A program made the translations under genes and the position numbers. Shown here piece by piece: positions 1 to 7,059 of a stretch of DNA of 31,743 bases. A model generated the notes under the pieces. The model was given only the letters and a program-made list of their open reading frames with translations. It was not told where the DNA came from and did no database searches. Numbering within the stretch: the stretch's first letter is position 1; every line of letters starts with the position of its first letter. The DNA is taken from contig JBIQHJ010000040.1 in assembly GCA_044508625.1 (NCBI GenBank), positions 1 to 31,743 of the forward strand, read 5' to 3'. This DNA is from Castellaniella sp044508625 (lineage in GTDB: Bacteria > Pseudomonadota > Gammaproteobacteria > Burkholderiales > Burkholderiaceae_B).

Positions 1-84
1 GTCGCCGTCGAGGATGCCGGCTACCATGCGCTCAAGCCGGTGCACGGCGAGGACGGCAACTGCTGCGGCGGCTGCGGCGGCTGA
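1..84 (+). CDS. C-terminal end of a heavy-metal-associated (HMA) domain protein, partial
   Basis: The window opens inside a reading frame that ends in TGA at 82-84; 27 residues are visible. The stretch AVEDAGYHA matches the last helix/strand of HMA (CopZ/Atx1-like) domains, where an 'A-I/V-E-D-A-G-Y' block is characteristic. It is followed by a short cysteine- and glycine-rich tail (CCGGCGG), which could add metal ligands. The family binds Cu(I) or related soft metals in the cytoplasm and passes them to P-type ATPases. The metal-binding CxxC motif expected near the N-terminus is outside the window, so whether this is a small free chaperone or the end of a larger protein is unknown. It converges on narK with a 21-base gap. 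Confidence 0.55.
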   Translation, partial: VAVEDAGYHALKPVHGEDGNCCGGCGG

Positions 85-105
85 CGTCCCCGGGCGCGCC
101 CAGGC

Positions 106-1392
106 TCAGGCCGGGGCGTGCCCCTCGCGCAATTCCGCGCCCGCGCGGGGCGCGCCGCGGAAGGAGTAGTGCATGAACACCAGCGACACGCACACCGAGC
201 CGTAGAGCAGCATGAAGGCGCTGGAATAGATGCCGGTGAAATCCAGCAGGGCGCCGAACATGATCGGCAGCACGAAGCCGCCCAGGCCGCCGGCCAGCCC
301 CACCACCCCCGACACCGCCCCGATGTTCTCGGCGTAGTCGTCGCTGATGAACTTGAACACCGACGCCTTGCCGATGGCCATGGCGACGCCGACCACGAAC
401 AGCAGCGCGGTGAACACCCAGGCGTTCAGCCCGATCGACAGCGCCACCTCGCCATGCTGCGTCTGGATCGCCATGCGGGTCTGCGGGTATGACAGGATGA
501 AGAAGCACACCCAGCACACCCACATCACCCACCAGGTCACCGTGTAGGCGCCGAAGCGGTCCGAGAACCAGCCGCCGAGCGCGCGCAGGACGCCGCCGGG
601 CAGAGAAAAGATCGTCGCGAGCAGCGCGGCGAGCTTCAGGTCGAAGCCGTACTCGGCCACGTAGTATTTGGTGGCCCACAGCGCCAGGGCCACGTAGCCG
701 CCGAACACCACCGAGTAATACTGGCAGTAGCGCCACACGCGCGGATCCTTCAGCACCTTGAGCTGCTGCGAGAACGGGACGCCGGTGGGAACGCGATGCG
801 CCGGATTGCTGTGGCTGAACATCCAGAACAGCACCGCCGTGCCCAGCATCATGGCCGCGTAGACCTCGGGCAGCATGGCCCAGCCGAAGGCGCCGATGAT
901 CGCCGGCCCCACGAACATGGTCACCGCCGATCCCGAATTCCCCGCCCCGAACACCCCCATGGCGAAGCCCCGGCGCTCGGGCGCGAACCAGCGCGCGACG
1001 TACGGCGTCCCGACCGAGAACGTCCCGCCGGCCAGGCCGACGAACAGCGCCAGCACCAGGAACTGGGGATAGGTCGTCGCATGGCCCATCAGGTACAGCG
1101 GCGGCACGCACACCAGCATGACCGCCAGAAAGACGACCCGGCCGCCCAGCTTGTCGGTGAGGAAGCCCAGCGGCACGCGCACCAGCGAACCCGTCAGCAC
1201 GGGCGTGGCGATCAGCAGGCCGAACTGGGTCTCGTTCAGGCTCAGCTCGGTCTTGAGCGGAATCCCGAGGACCGAGAACATGGTCCATACGGCAAAGCAG
1301 ACCGTGAATGCCAGTGTGCTGGAGAACAGGACCGACAGCGCCTTGCGGCTGTCGGTGGCCGCGGCGGATCCGCTGGCAGGCAGTGAGGGCAT
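106..1392 (-). CDS. narK: NarK-type nitrate/nitrite MFS transporter
   Basis: A 428-residue, 12-segment major facilitator of the nitrate/nitrite porter (NNP) family. The glycine-rich blocks of this family are present: a stretch GLAGGTFSVGTPYVARWF, then GVFGAGNSGSA, and in the C-terminal half GLAGGLGGFVLP, corresponding to the two nitrate-signature helices. The loop between helices 2 and 3 reads GFLTDKLGGR, a typical MFS motif A. A single transporter of this length resembles the NarK1 (proton/nitrate) type, but NarK2-type antiport cannot be excluded. The ATG at 1390-1392 has GGGAGAAA in good position. No nar or nir genes are visible next to it; the neighbour upstream (an EamA permease) is divergent. 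Confidence 0.85.
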   Translation of the reverse strand: MPSLPASGSAAATDSRKALSVLFSSTLAFTVCFAVWTMFSVLGIPLKTELSLNETQFGLLIATPVLTGSLVRVPLGFLTDKLGGRVVFLAVMLVCVPPLYLMGHATTYPQFLVLALFVGLAGGTFSVGTPYVARWFAPERRGFAMGVFGAGNSGSAVTMFVGPAIIGAFGWAMLPEVYAAMMLGTAVLFWMFSHSNPAHRVPTGVPFSQQLKVLKDPRVWRYCQYYSVVFGGYVALALWATKYYVAEYGFDLKLAALLATIFSLPGGVLRALGGWFSDRFGAYTVTWWVMWVCWVCFFILSYPQTRMAIQTQHGEVALSIGLNAWVFTALLFVVGVAMAIGKASVFKFISDDYAENIGAVSGVVGLAGGLGGFVLPIMFGALLDFTGIYSSAFMLLYGSVCVSLVFMHYSFRGAPRAGAELREGHAPA

Positions 1393-1455
1393 GGGTTTCT
1401 CCCGGAAATGCGTCGACTCGACGATCTTTTCATCGTACCCATGTTTGTGGTGGGG

Positions 1456-1469
1456 TTTGATGATTCAAA
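1456..1469. promoter_or_regulatory. Inverted repeat TTTGA-N4-TCAAA in the divergent narK/EamA promoter region
   Basis: The two arms, 1456-1460 and 1465-1469, are perfect complements. The site sits 64-77 bases upstream of the narK start codon. It resembles FNR/CRP-superfamily boxes but the TTGA...TCAA core spacing is four rather than six, so it is not a canonical FNR box. A second small palindrome, CGTCGA-C-TCGACG, lies at 1411-1423, close to the narK start. Confidence 0.25.
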
Positions 1470-1591
1470 TCTAACAAACGCACTGCGGCTGGCCTCGGCG
1501 GGCGGCCCGGCCGCGTTTCCGCGGGCACCGCCGCCGACACGGGGCCGGAAATCGGTTAATGTGTAGCGTCGTTGCAATCCCCTCTTTCCCC

Positions 1592-2545
1592 ATGCCATCC
1601 TCGATCCGCCCCCCCGCGGGCGCGACCCCGGCCCCGTCCGGCGCCCAGGGCCCGCGCAGCGGCCTGCCTTTCCTCGGCATCGGCCTGCTGGTGCTTTCGT
1701 CCTGGTCCCTCTCGGGCCTGGACACCAGCGGCAAATGGATCATGGCGGCGGGGCTGCCGCTGGCCTTCCTCTGCTGGGTGCGGTTCTTCGTCCACGTCGT
1801 GCTGGTGCTGGCCCTGCTGCGCCCGCGCAGCCTGCGCGAGCTGCTGCGCACCCAGCGTCCCGGCGCCCAGTTGCTGCGCGGCGTCGTGATGATCGTGGCC
1901 ACCTTCACCTTCTTTTCGGCCCTGCAATACCTGCCGCAGGCCGAGGCCACCTCCATCAATTTCGTGGCGCCCCTCATCATGCTGGCATGCGCCCCCTGGA
2001 TCCTCGGCGAGCCCGCGCGGCTGTCGCGCTGGCTCGCGGCGCTCAGCGGTTTCCTGGGCGTGCTGATCATCATCCGGCCGGGCAGCGGCCTGGATCCCAT
2101 CGGCGTGGCATTCGGGCTGTGCACGGCCATGCTGTTCGCCGTCCAGTACCTGTGCACGCGCCGCGTGGCGATCGACAATCCCATGACCACCCTGGTCTGG
2201 AGCGGCGGCGTGGGCGCCGCCTGCATGACCCTGACGCTGCCTTTCACCCTGCCGGAGGCATGGCCGGCCCTGGGAGAATTCGGTGTCCTGGAATGGCTGG
2301 TGCTGATCAGCACCGGCGTCTGGGGCGCGCTGGGGCACATCATGCAGATCCAGGCCTACCGCCTCGCCCCGGCCTCGATGCTCGCCCCCTTCATCTACCT
2401 GCAGATCGTCGCCGCCGCGGTGCTGGGGTGGCTGGTCTGGGGCGATTTCCCCGACGCCCTCACCTGGCTGGGCATCGCCGTGGTCTGCGGCAGCGGGATC
2501 GCGATCGGCGCCATCGAGTGGCGCCGATCGTCCGCCGGGAAATAG
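1592..2545 (+). CDS. EamA/DMT-family permease
   Basis: A roughly 317-residue protein with about ten hydrophobic segments arranged as two EamA repeats, typical of drug/metabolite transporter superfamily permeases (YdcZ/RhaT/EamA style exporters). The first repeat contains the family-like stretch FFSALQYLPQAEATSINFVAPL and the second YRLAPASMLAPFIYLQIV, where the segment 'A-P-A-S-x-x-A-P-x-x-Y' is a good marker of DMT transporters. An upstream in-frame ATG exists at 1559, but its eleven extra residues look non-native; neither start has a strong Shine-Dalgarno sequence, so the start is uncertain. Substrate cannot be assigned. It is divergent from narK and convergent with the MetE-like gene. Confidence 0.8.
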   Translation: MPSSIRPPAGATPAPSGAQGPRSGLPFLGIGLLVLSSWSLSGLDTSGKWIMAAGLPLAFLCWVRFFVHVVLVLALLRPRSLRELLRTQRPGAQLLRGVVMIVATFTFFSALQYLPQAEATSINFVAPLIMLACAPWILGEPARLSRWLAALSGFLGVLIIIRPGSGLDPIGVAFGLCTAMLFAVQYLCTRRVAIDNPMTTLVWSGGVGAACMTLTLPFTLPEAWPALGEFGVLEWLVLISTGVWGALGHIMQIQAYRLAPASMLAPFIYLQIVAAAVLGWLVWGDFPDALTWLGIAVVCGSGIAIGAIEWRRSSAGK

Positions 2546-2572
2546 GCCCGCCCGGCGGCACGGGCCCGGCGA

Positions 2573-3694
2573 TCAGGCGTCGCCCCAGACCTCGCGCGCG
2601 GTCTCGACCACCAGCCGCAGCTTGGCGCGCTGGTCCTCGACGGCCACGTTGTTGCCGTGCACCGTGCTCGAGAATCCGCATTGCGGCGACAGGGCGAGCT
2701 GCTCGAGGGGCGCGTATTTGGCCGCCTCGTCGATGCGGCGCTTGAGGTCGTCCTTGGACTCGAGGGCGCCGAACTTGGTGGTCACCAGGCCCAGCACCAC
2801 GATCTTGTTGGGCGGCAGGAAACGCAAGGGCCGGAAATCCCCGCTGCGGTCATCGTCGTATTCCATGAAATACGCATCCAGGTGCATTTCCGACAGCAGC
2901 GCCTCGGCCACCGGCTCGTAGTTGCCCTCGGCGGCGTAGGTGCTCTTGAAATTGCCGCGGCACAGGTGCATGGCGAGCACCATGCCCTCGGGCTTGCGCG
3001 CCACCACCCGGTTGATGAACTTGGCGTAGCGGTGCGGCAGCTCGTTGGGGTCGTCGCCGCGCGCCTTGGCCGCCTCGCGCATGCGCCCGTCGCACAGGTA
3101 GGCCAGGTTGGTGTCGTCCATCTGCACGTAGCGGCAACCCGCGTCGAACAGGCTGCGCAGCTCCTGGCCGTAGGCGTCGGCCACGTCCTCGTAGAAATCG
3201 GGCTCGAGTTCGGGATAGGCCACCGCGTCGATGCCCGCGCGCCCGCCGCGGAAATGCAGCATGGTGGGCGAGGGAATCGTGACCTTGGGCGTATGGCCGG
3301 GCGAGACCTGGCTCGCCAGGTACTCGAAATCGGCGCGCTGGATGTCGCGCGCGTGGCGCACCTTGCCGGTCACCCGGATCGTCGGCGGAGCCAGGTGCTC
3401 CTTGCCGTCCGGGCCCGTCACCACGCCGGGGGCGTCGGTCGCCACGCCGTCGAGCTGCTGCAGGAAATCGAGGTGGAAATAGGTTCGGCGGAACTCGCCG
3501 TCCGTCACCGACTTCAGGCCGACGTCCTCCTGGAACCGCACGATCTCGGCAATGGCGCGGTCCTCGACGGCGCGCAGGGCGGCGGCGTCGATCTCGCCCT
3601 TGGCGTGGCGCTCTCGCGCCTCCAGCAGATAGACGGGCCGCAGGAAGCTGCCGACGTGATCGGCGCGGAAGGGCGGGACGGTGCGTGTGGACAT
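2573..3694 (-). CDS. MetE-like cobalamin-independent methionine synthase family protein (short, C-terminal-domain type)
   Basis: A 373-residue protein of the UROD/MetE-like TIM-barrel fold, matching the short stand-alone proteins related to the C-terminal catalytic half of MetE (YxjG/YxjH type). It begins with the family block RADHVGSFLRP (His13). Candidate zinc ligands are His243 and Cys245 in MHLCRGNF and Cys339 in SPQCGFSS, with an acidic residue between. Full MetE is about 750 residues, so the N-terminal folate-binding half is naturally absent in this subfamily. It probably transfers a methyl group to a thiol, but the physiological methyl donor and acceptor are not known from sequence. 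ATG at 3692-3694 is preceded by AGGAGA. It lies 62 bases downstream of an MFS permease gene in the same direction and may be co-transcribed with it. Confidence 0.82.
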   Translation of the reverse strand: MSTRTVPPFRADHVGSFLRPVYLLEARERHAKGEIDAAALRAVEDRAIAEIVRFQEDVGLKSVTDGEFRRTYFHLDFLQQLDGVATDAPGVVTGPDGKEHLAPPTIRVTGKVRHARDIQRADFEYLASQVSPGHTPKVTIPSPTMLHFRGGRAGIDAVAYPELEPDFYEDVADAYGQELRSLFDAGCRYVQMDDTNLAYLCDGRMREAAKARGDDPNELPHRYAKFINRVVARKPEGMVLAMHLCRGNFKSTYAAEGNYEPVAEALLSEMHLDAYFMEYDDDRSGDFRPLRFLPPNKIVVLGLVTTKFGALESKDDLKRRIDEAAKYAPLEQLALSPQCGFSSTVHGNNVAVEDQRAKLRLVVETAREVWGDA

Positions 3695-3721
3695 GATGGG
3701 GGGTCTCCTTGGTGAGGTGCA

Positions 3722-3735
3722 TTCAGTCTACTGAA
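3722..3735. repeat. 14-base palindrome TTCAGT-CT-ACTGAA between the MFS and MetE-like genes
   Basis: Six-base perfect arms (3722-3727 and 3730-3735) around a two-base centre, in the 62-base gap upstream of the MetE-like gene. Its position just above the ribosome-binding site is compatible with an operator or a small RNA hairpin. No regulator can be named. Confidence 0.3.
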
Positions 3736-3756
3736 GAATCACCCTGGCATTCTGCG

Positions 3757-5091
3757 TCAAGCGCCGGCCGCTGACAAGGACGGCGCGGCGGGCCGGCGGA
3801 TCAGGAACACGATCAGGGCCGCCACCAGGCACGCCAGGCCCGCGGCGTACAGCGCGGGCGTATACGTCAGCCACACCGTGCGCGACAGCCCCGCGCCATA
3901 GGCGGCGACCGCGCCGCCCACCTGGTGGCCCGCGAAGATCCAGCCGAACACCATGCCCGCGCGCGCCTTGCCGAAGGCCGCCGTGGTCAGCTTGACCGTC
4001 GGCGGCACCGTCGCGATCCAGTCCAGGCCGTAGAACATGGCGAACAGCGACAGGCCGGCCAGGGAAAATTCCGAATGCGGCAGCCAGAACAGCGACAATC
4101 CCCGCAGGCCGTAATACCAGAACAGCAGCTTGCGGCTGTCGTAGCGATCGGACAGCCATCCCGACAGCACCGTGCCCACCAGATCAAAGACACCCATCAT
4201 CGCCAGGACCGAGGCGGCCGGCACCGGCCCCATGCCATAGTCCCCGCAGAGCGTGATGAAATGCGTCTGGATCAGGCCGCTGGTGCTCAGCCCGCAGATG
4301 AAGAACGTCCCGAACAGCACCCAGAACACCGGATTGCGCGAGACCTGGAACAGGACGACGAAAGGCTCGCGAAACCCCGGCCGCCCCGCCGGGACGGGCT
4401 CGGGCGCCGTCCCGGGATCCGCGCCATAGGGCCGCAGGCCGACGTCCTCGGGCCGATTGGCCATCAGCAGGAACGCCAGCAGCGCCACCAGCAGGCAGCA
4501 GCCGATCACCGGCGCCACCGCGTAGCGCCAGCCCACCGCCTCGATCATCCAGGCCGCCAGCGGGAGGAACGCGAGCTGGCCCGTCGCCGCGCTGGCCGTC
4601 AGCAGGCCCAGCACCAGGCCCCGGCGCCGGTCGAACCAGCGATTCACCACGATGGCGCTCAGCACCAGCGCCGTCAGCCCCGCGCCCGTCCCCAGCACCA
4701 CACCCCAGAGCAGCACCAGGTGCCAGACCCTGGACATCACCGCGGCCAGGCCCAGGCCGGCCGCCACCAGCACCAGCGCCAGGCAGATGATGCGCCGCAG
4801 CCCGTGGCGCTCGATCAGCGTGGCGGCGAACGGCCCCATCAGGCCGAACAGCGCGAAGCGCACCGCCAGCGCCGACGAAATCTGGTCGATGTCCCAGCCG
4901 AATTCCTTGCTGAGCGGCACCAGGAACGCGCTGGGCAGGCCCACGGCGGCCGACGACGACAGCATGGTCAGGAACGCCACGGCGGCGACCACCCAGCCGT
5001 AATGGATCCCATGGCGGCCGCAGCGCGCGGCCGCGGTCTGAACGAATGGACGGCGCACGCTGCAATCCCGAAACCCCGACCGTGCAATCAT
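3757..5091 (-). CDS. MFS transporter, oxalate:formate antiporter / monocarboxylate-like
   Basis: A 444-residue 12-segment MFS permease. After a poorly hydrophobic N-terminal 28 residues it opens with IHYGWVVAAVAFLTML, the signature start of the OFA / monocarboxylate transporter subfamily. Helix 4-5 carries GAGLTALVLSAIVVNRWFDRRRGLVLGL, also typical of that group ('N-R-W-F-x-x-R-R-G'), and the second half has GWLSDRYDSRKLL. Substrates in this subfamily are small carboxylates, so uptake of an organic acid is likely but not proven. A later start close to the first helix is possible, since no strong ribosome-binding site was seen at 5091. The MetE-like gene follows 62 bases downstream in the same direction. 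Confidence 0.8.
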   Translation of the reverse strand: MIARSGFRDCSVRRPFVQTAAARCGRHGIHYGWVVAAVAFLTMLSSSAAVGLPSAFLVPLSKEFGWDIDQISSALAVRFALFGLMGPFAATLIERHGLRRIICLALVLVAAGLGLAAVMSRVWHLVLLWGVVLGTGAGLTALVLSAIVVNRWFDRRRGLVLGLLTASAATGQLAFLPLAAWMIEAVGWRYAVAPVIGCCLLVALLAFLLMANRPEDVGLRPYGADPGTAPEPVPAGRPGFREPFVVLFQVSRNPVFWVLFGTFFICGLSTSGLIQTHFITLCGDYGMGPVPAASVLAMMGVFDLVGTVLSGWLSDRYDSRKLLFWYYGLRGLSLFWLPHSEFSLAGLSLFAMFYGLDWIATVPPTVKLTTAAFGKARAGMVFGWIFAGHQVGGAVAAYGAGLSRTVWLTYTPALYAAGLACLVAALIVFLIRRPAAPSLSAAGA

Positions 5092-5130
5092 AAAGGATTG
5101 CGGGATGTCCGATGGGGGGTGTCCCTATCT

Positions 5131-5209
5131 ATTCAGCTATTCAGCTTTGGCGGCTCCCAAGCACGGGTGCCCCAAAATTTAGCGGCCCTCGAGCACGGCC
5201 GCCCCAAAA
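5131..5209. repeat. Small direct repeats upstream of the MFS gene
   Basis: Two kinds are visible. ATTCAGCT occurs twice in tandem (5131-5138, 5139-5146). An 18-base unit, AGCACGG(GT/CC)GCCCCAAAA, occurs at 5160-5177 and 5192-5209 with two differing bases. Both fall in the 238-base gap between the MFS start and ohr. The second copy overlaps the T-tract of the ohr terminator, so the repeat may be a duplicated, decayed terminator fragment. Confidence 0.5.
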
Positions 5210-5239
5210 GAATGGCGGCCGCCCTGGGGCGGCCGCCAT
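5206..5239 (-). terminator. Rho-independent terminator downstream of ohr
   Basis: A perfect 12-base stem, ATGGCGGCCGCC with its complement at 5212-5223 and 5228-5239, with a four-base loop. Read leftward, the stem is followed by CTTTTGGGG, giving a short T-tract at 5206-5209. It lies about 90 bases after the ohr stop codon and fits termination of the ohrR-ohr transcript. Confidence 0.7.
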
Positions 5240-5329
5240 CCCCGGGCCACGGGGCACCCTTCAGCCCAGGACCTGCGTGCGCCGGCGGCCGCGGGGCCGA
5301 AGCCGTGATTCCGCGGCCGGCGAGGCTTG

Positions 5330-5755
5330 CTACGCCACCTTGAGCGCCACGTCGATATTGCCGTGCGTCGCGTTCGAATACGGGCACACGACATTGGCTT
5401 TCTGCACCAGGTCCTCGAGGGTCTTGCGGTCCACGCCCGGAGCCGAGACCTTCAGCTCGACCCGGATCCCGAAACCGGTGGGAATCGGCCCGATGCCCAC
5501 GGCCCCTTCCACGGTGGTGTCGTCCGGCAGCGAAACCTTCGCCTTGCCGGCGACGAGCTTCAGCGCCCCCAGGAAGCACGCCGAATAGCCGGCCGCGAAC
5601 AACTGCTCGGGATTGGTGCCGTCGCCGCCCGCGCCGCCCAGCTCCTTGGGCGTCGAAAGCTTGATGTCCAGGCGGCCATCGGAAGATTTCGCACTGCCCT
5701 CACGGCCCCCGGTGGCCTTGGCGTGCGCAGTGTAGAGGACGTTTTCGACTGTCAT
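5330..5755 (-). CDS. ohr: Organic hydroperoxide resistance protein Ohr (OsmC family)
   Basis: A 141-residue thiol peroxidase that reduces organic hydroperoxides in the cytoplasm with electrons from lipoylated proteins. Both redox cysteines are present, Cys60 in GYSACF and Cys124 in VVCPYSNAT, in the usual positions for Ohr (about 61 and 125), with the conserved early arginine (GGREG). Start ATG at 5753-5755 is supported by AGGAGA; a longer in-frame extension to 5800 is not native-looking. It follows ohrR by 99 bases in the same direction. The gap has a GC-rich hairpin (arms 5831-5837 and 5842-5848) but no AT-rich operator, so ohr is probably expressed from the ohrR promoter or from a promoter I could not identify. 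Confidence 0.95.
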   Translation of the reverse strand: MTVENVLYTAHAKATGGREGSAKSSDGRLDIKLSTPKELGGAGGDGTNPEQLFAAGYSACFLGALKLVAGKAKVSLPDDTTVEGAVGIGPIPTGFGIRVELKVSAPGVDRKTLEDLVQKANVVCPYSNATHGNIDVALKVA

Positions 5756-5854
5756 GGAAGATCTCCTTGTGGTGCGGGTTGGGGGCACTGCCGGCACCAC
5801 ACAGCGGCAATGTCCCTGGCCGGACGCCCCGCCGCCGATACCGGCGGCGCGCGC

Positions 5855-6322
5855 TCATTCCGACCGCAGCAGATTCAGGCGCAGGGCCTCCAGCTCGGCC
5901 TTCAGCCCTTGCAGGCGTTCGGGCGTACAGCCCGTCGCGCAGATGACACCCCCCGGCACGGCCCGTGCCCGCTCACGCAGCGCCCGTCCCGCGTCCGTGA
6001 GACGCACCAGCACGCGGCGCTCGTCCGCAGGGCTGCGCTCGCGCGCCACCAAGCCCGAAGCCTGCAGGCGCTTGAGCAGCGGCGTCAGCGTCGCCGAGTC
6101 CAGATACAGCCGATCGCCCAGCTCGGACACCGCCAACCCGTCCGACTCCCACAGCGCCAGCATCACCAGGTATTGCGGATACGTCAGCCCAAGGCCCGAC
6201 AACGCGCGCCGATAGACCTTGCCCATCGCCAGATGAGCGGAATAGAGGGCGAAGCAGAGCTGCGCGTCCAAAGCGAGGCCCGCATTGGTGGCGGGAAGGG
6301 GGGCTGCGATCGGGGAGGCCAT
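5855..6322 (-). CDS. ohrR: MarR-family organic hydroperoxide sensor/repressor OhrR
   Basis: A 155-residue MarR-type winged-helix repressor. The peroxide-sensing cysteine is Cys23 in LDAQLCFALYS, the hallmark of OhrR. C-terminal cysteines at 128 and 132 place it with the two-cysteine class, in which a disulfide forms across the dimer after oxidation. The DNA-binding region is residues ~50-105 (GDRLYLDSATLTPLLKRL recognition helix, then the DERRV wing). It normally represses ohr and itself until organic peroxide oxidises the cysteine. The ATG at 6320-6322 lies only seven bases after a consensus -10 box, so the mRNA is probably leaderless; no Shine-Dalgarno sequence is present. The N-terminal ~16 residues are longer and more Ala/Pro-rich than I expect of the family. 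Confidence 0.93.
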   Translation of the reverse strand: MASPIAAPLPATNAGLALDAQLCFALYSAHLAMGKVYRRALSGLGLTYPQYLVMLALWESDGLAVSELGDRLYLDSATLTPLLKRLQASGLVARERSPADERRVLVRLTDAGRALRERARAVPGGVICATGCTPERLQGLKAELEALRLNLLRSE

Positions 6323-6328
6323 GAGGGG

Positions 6329-6362
6329 ATTATAGATAGTGTGCTATTCAATAGCAAGCTAT
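6329..6362 (-). promoter_or_regulatory. ohrR promoter with overlapping OhrR operator
   Basis: Read leftward, -35 TTGCTA (6352-6357), a 17-base spacer and -10 TATAAT (6329-6334) form a near-consensus sigma-70 promoter. Over the -35 and spacer lies a perfect palindrome TGCTATT-C-AATAGCA (6342-6356), partly overlapped by a second one, ATAGC-AA-GCTAT (6351-6362). An AT-rich palindrome covering a promoter next to ohrR is what an autoregulatory OhrR box looks like. Binding by OhrR is inferred. Confidence 0.75.
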
Positions 6363-6421
6363 GAGATGGCCCGCAGTTATGGATGCTCACGCGAGCGGTC
6401 CTTACCGCGGAGACCGACTCC

Positions 6422-6832
6422 CTACAACGCCTCGACCCGGGGATAGAACTCGGTATTCTCGCGCTGGATCCTCAGATGCAGCGCCCTGAGCACCGTATTG
6501 CAGTCGCGCCGGAAGCCTTCCGGATCGTTCCTGACCGCCGAATCCATGCCCCAGCATTCGGCGAAACGGCCGAACTCGCCGGCCAGCGCCTTCATTTCCT
6601 CTTGGTATTCCCGCGCCATGCGGGCCACCTGCGCGTCCGCCTGCTTTTCCAGGCGAGGATAAAGAATATCGTTCTCGATCGACAGGTGCAGGCCGACCTT
6701 GGACTTCATCAACTGAATCTCGCGCGCAAGGCCCGAGGCGTTTTCCTCGATGCCGGCCGTCGCCAACTGCCGCATCCGATGGATCGCCTGCAAAATCTGG
6801 ACATGCTGCTGCTTGAAGCGCTCGATATCCAT
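6422..6832 (-). CDS. Hemerythrin-like (HHE domain) protein
   Basis: A 136-residue all-helical HHE cation-binding protein. Candidate di-iron ligands follow the family spacing: His10 in the first helix, His49 and Glu53 in GLHLSIENDILYP, and His119 with Glu125 in LRALHLRIQRENTEFYP. Such proteins bind oxygen, nitric oxide or redox-active iron in the cytoplasm and are often linked to stress. The start at 6832 has AGGTG six bases upstream. It is transcribed toward ohrR, with its stop 99 bases from the ohrR start. A motif 73-86 bases upstream matches 13 of 14 bases of the ohrR promoter region, hinting at shared control. The exact ligand and role are unknown. Confidence 0.85.
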   Translation of the reverse strand: MDIERFKQQHVQILQAIHRMRQLATAGIEENASGLAREIQLMKSKVGLHLSIENDILYPRLEKQADAQVARMAREYQEEMKALAGEFGRFAECWGMDSAVRNDPEGFRRDCNTVLRALHLRIQRENTEFYPRVEAL

Positions 6833-6904
6833 GAAGCACCTGTCGTTCGTATGAGGAGGGTGTCCGGCGCACCGATCGGACTGCTCGGATGCGCGAGCCG
6901 GACA

Positions 6905-6918
6905 AACAGCACACTATC
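6905..6918 (-). promoter_or_regulatory. Motif GATAGTGTGCTGTT upstream of the hemerythrin-like gene
   Basis: Identical in 13 of 14 bases to GATAGTGTGCTATT at 6335-6348 in the ohrR promoter. In ohrR the motif is the junction of the -10 box with the left arm of the operator; here only one half-site is recognisable and the second arm is missing. Possible weak OhrR site. Confidence 0.3.
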
Positions 6919-7007
6919 ACGGCTGATTTTCCGCGCGCCATTTTCCCGGCCACTTCCGCCGCATCCTGCTTTCCGGAAGCCGGGGAATGTCTCCCAGACG
7001 CGACAAT

Positions 7008-7028
7008 CCGCCGTGCCGGACACGGCGG
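7008..7028 (-). terminator. Hairpin downstream of the SYLF gene, possible terminator
   Basis: Eight-base perfect arms CCGCCGTG / CACGGCGG (7008-7015, 7021-7028) with a five-base loop, 32 bases after the SYLF stop in the direction of transcription. There is no T-tract, only ATTGTC, so intrinsic termination would be weak. The rest of the 6833-7059 gap holds only the hemerythrin upstream region. Confidence 0.35.
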
Positions 7029-7059
7029 GGCGCATCGCCGCAGGCCTCGGACAAGAACC

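Noticed and set aside
1456..1469. FNR box for narK
   Set aside because: TTGA and TCAA are four rather than six bases apart, so it fails the FNR/ANR geometry; kept only as an unnamed inverted repeat.
5831..5848. GC-rich hairpin between ohrR and ohr as a terminator
   Set aside because: A seven-base stem with ATAC loop but no T-tract; ohr would be cut off from its only visible promoter.
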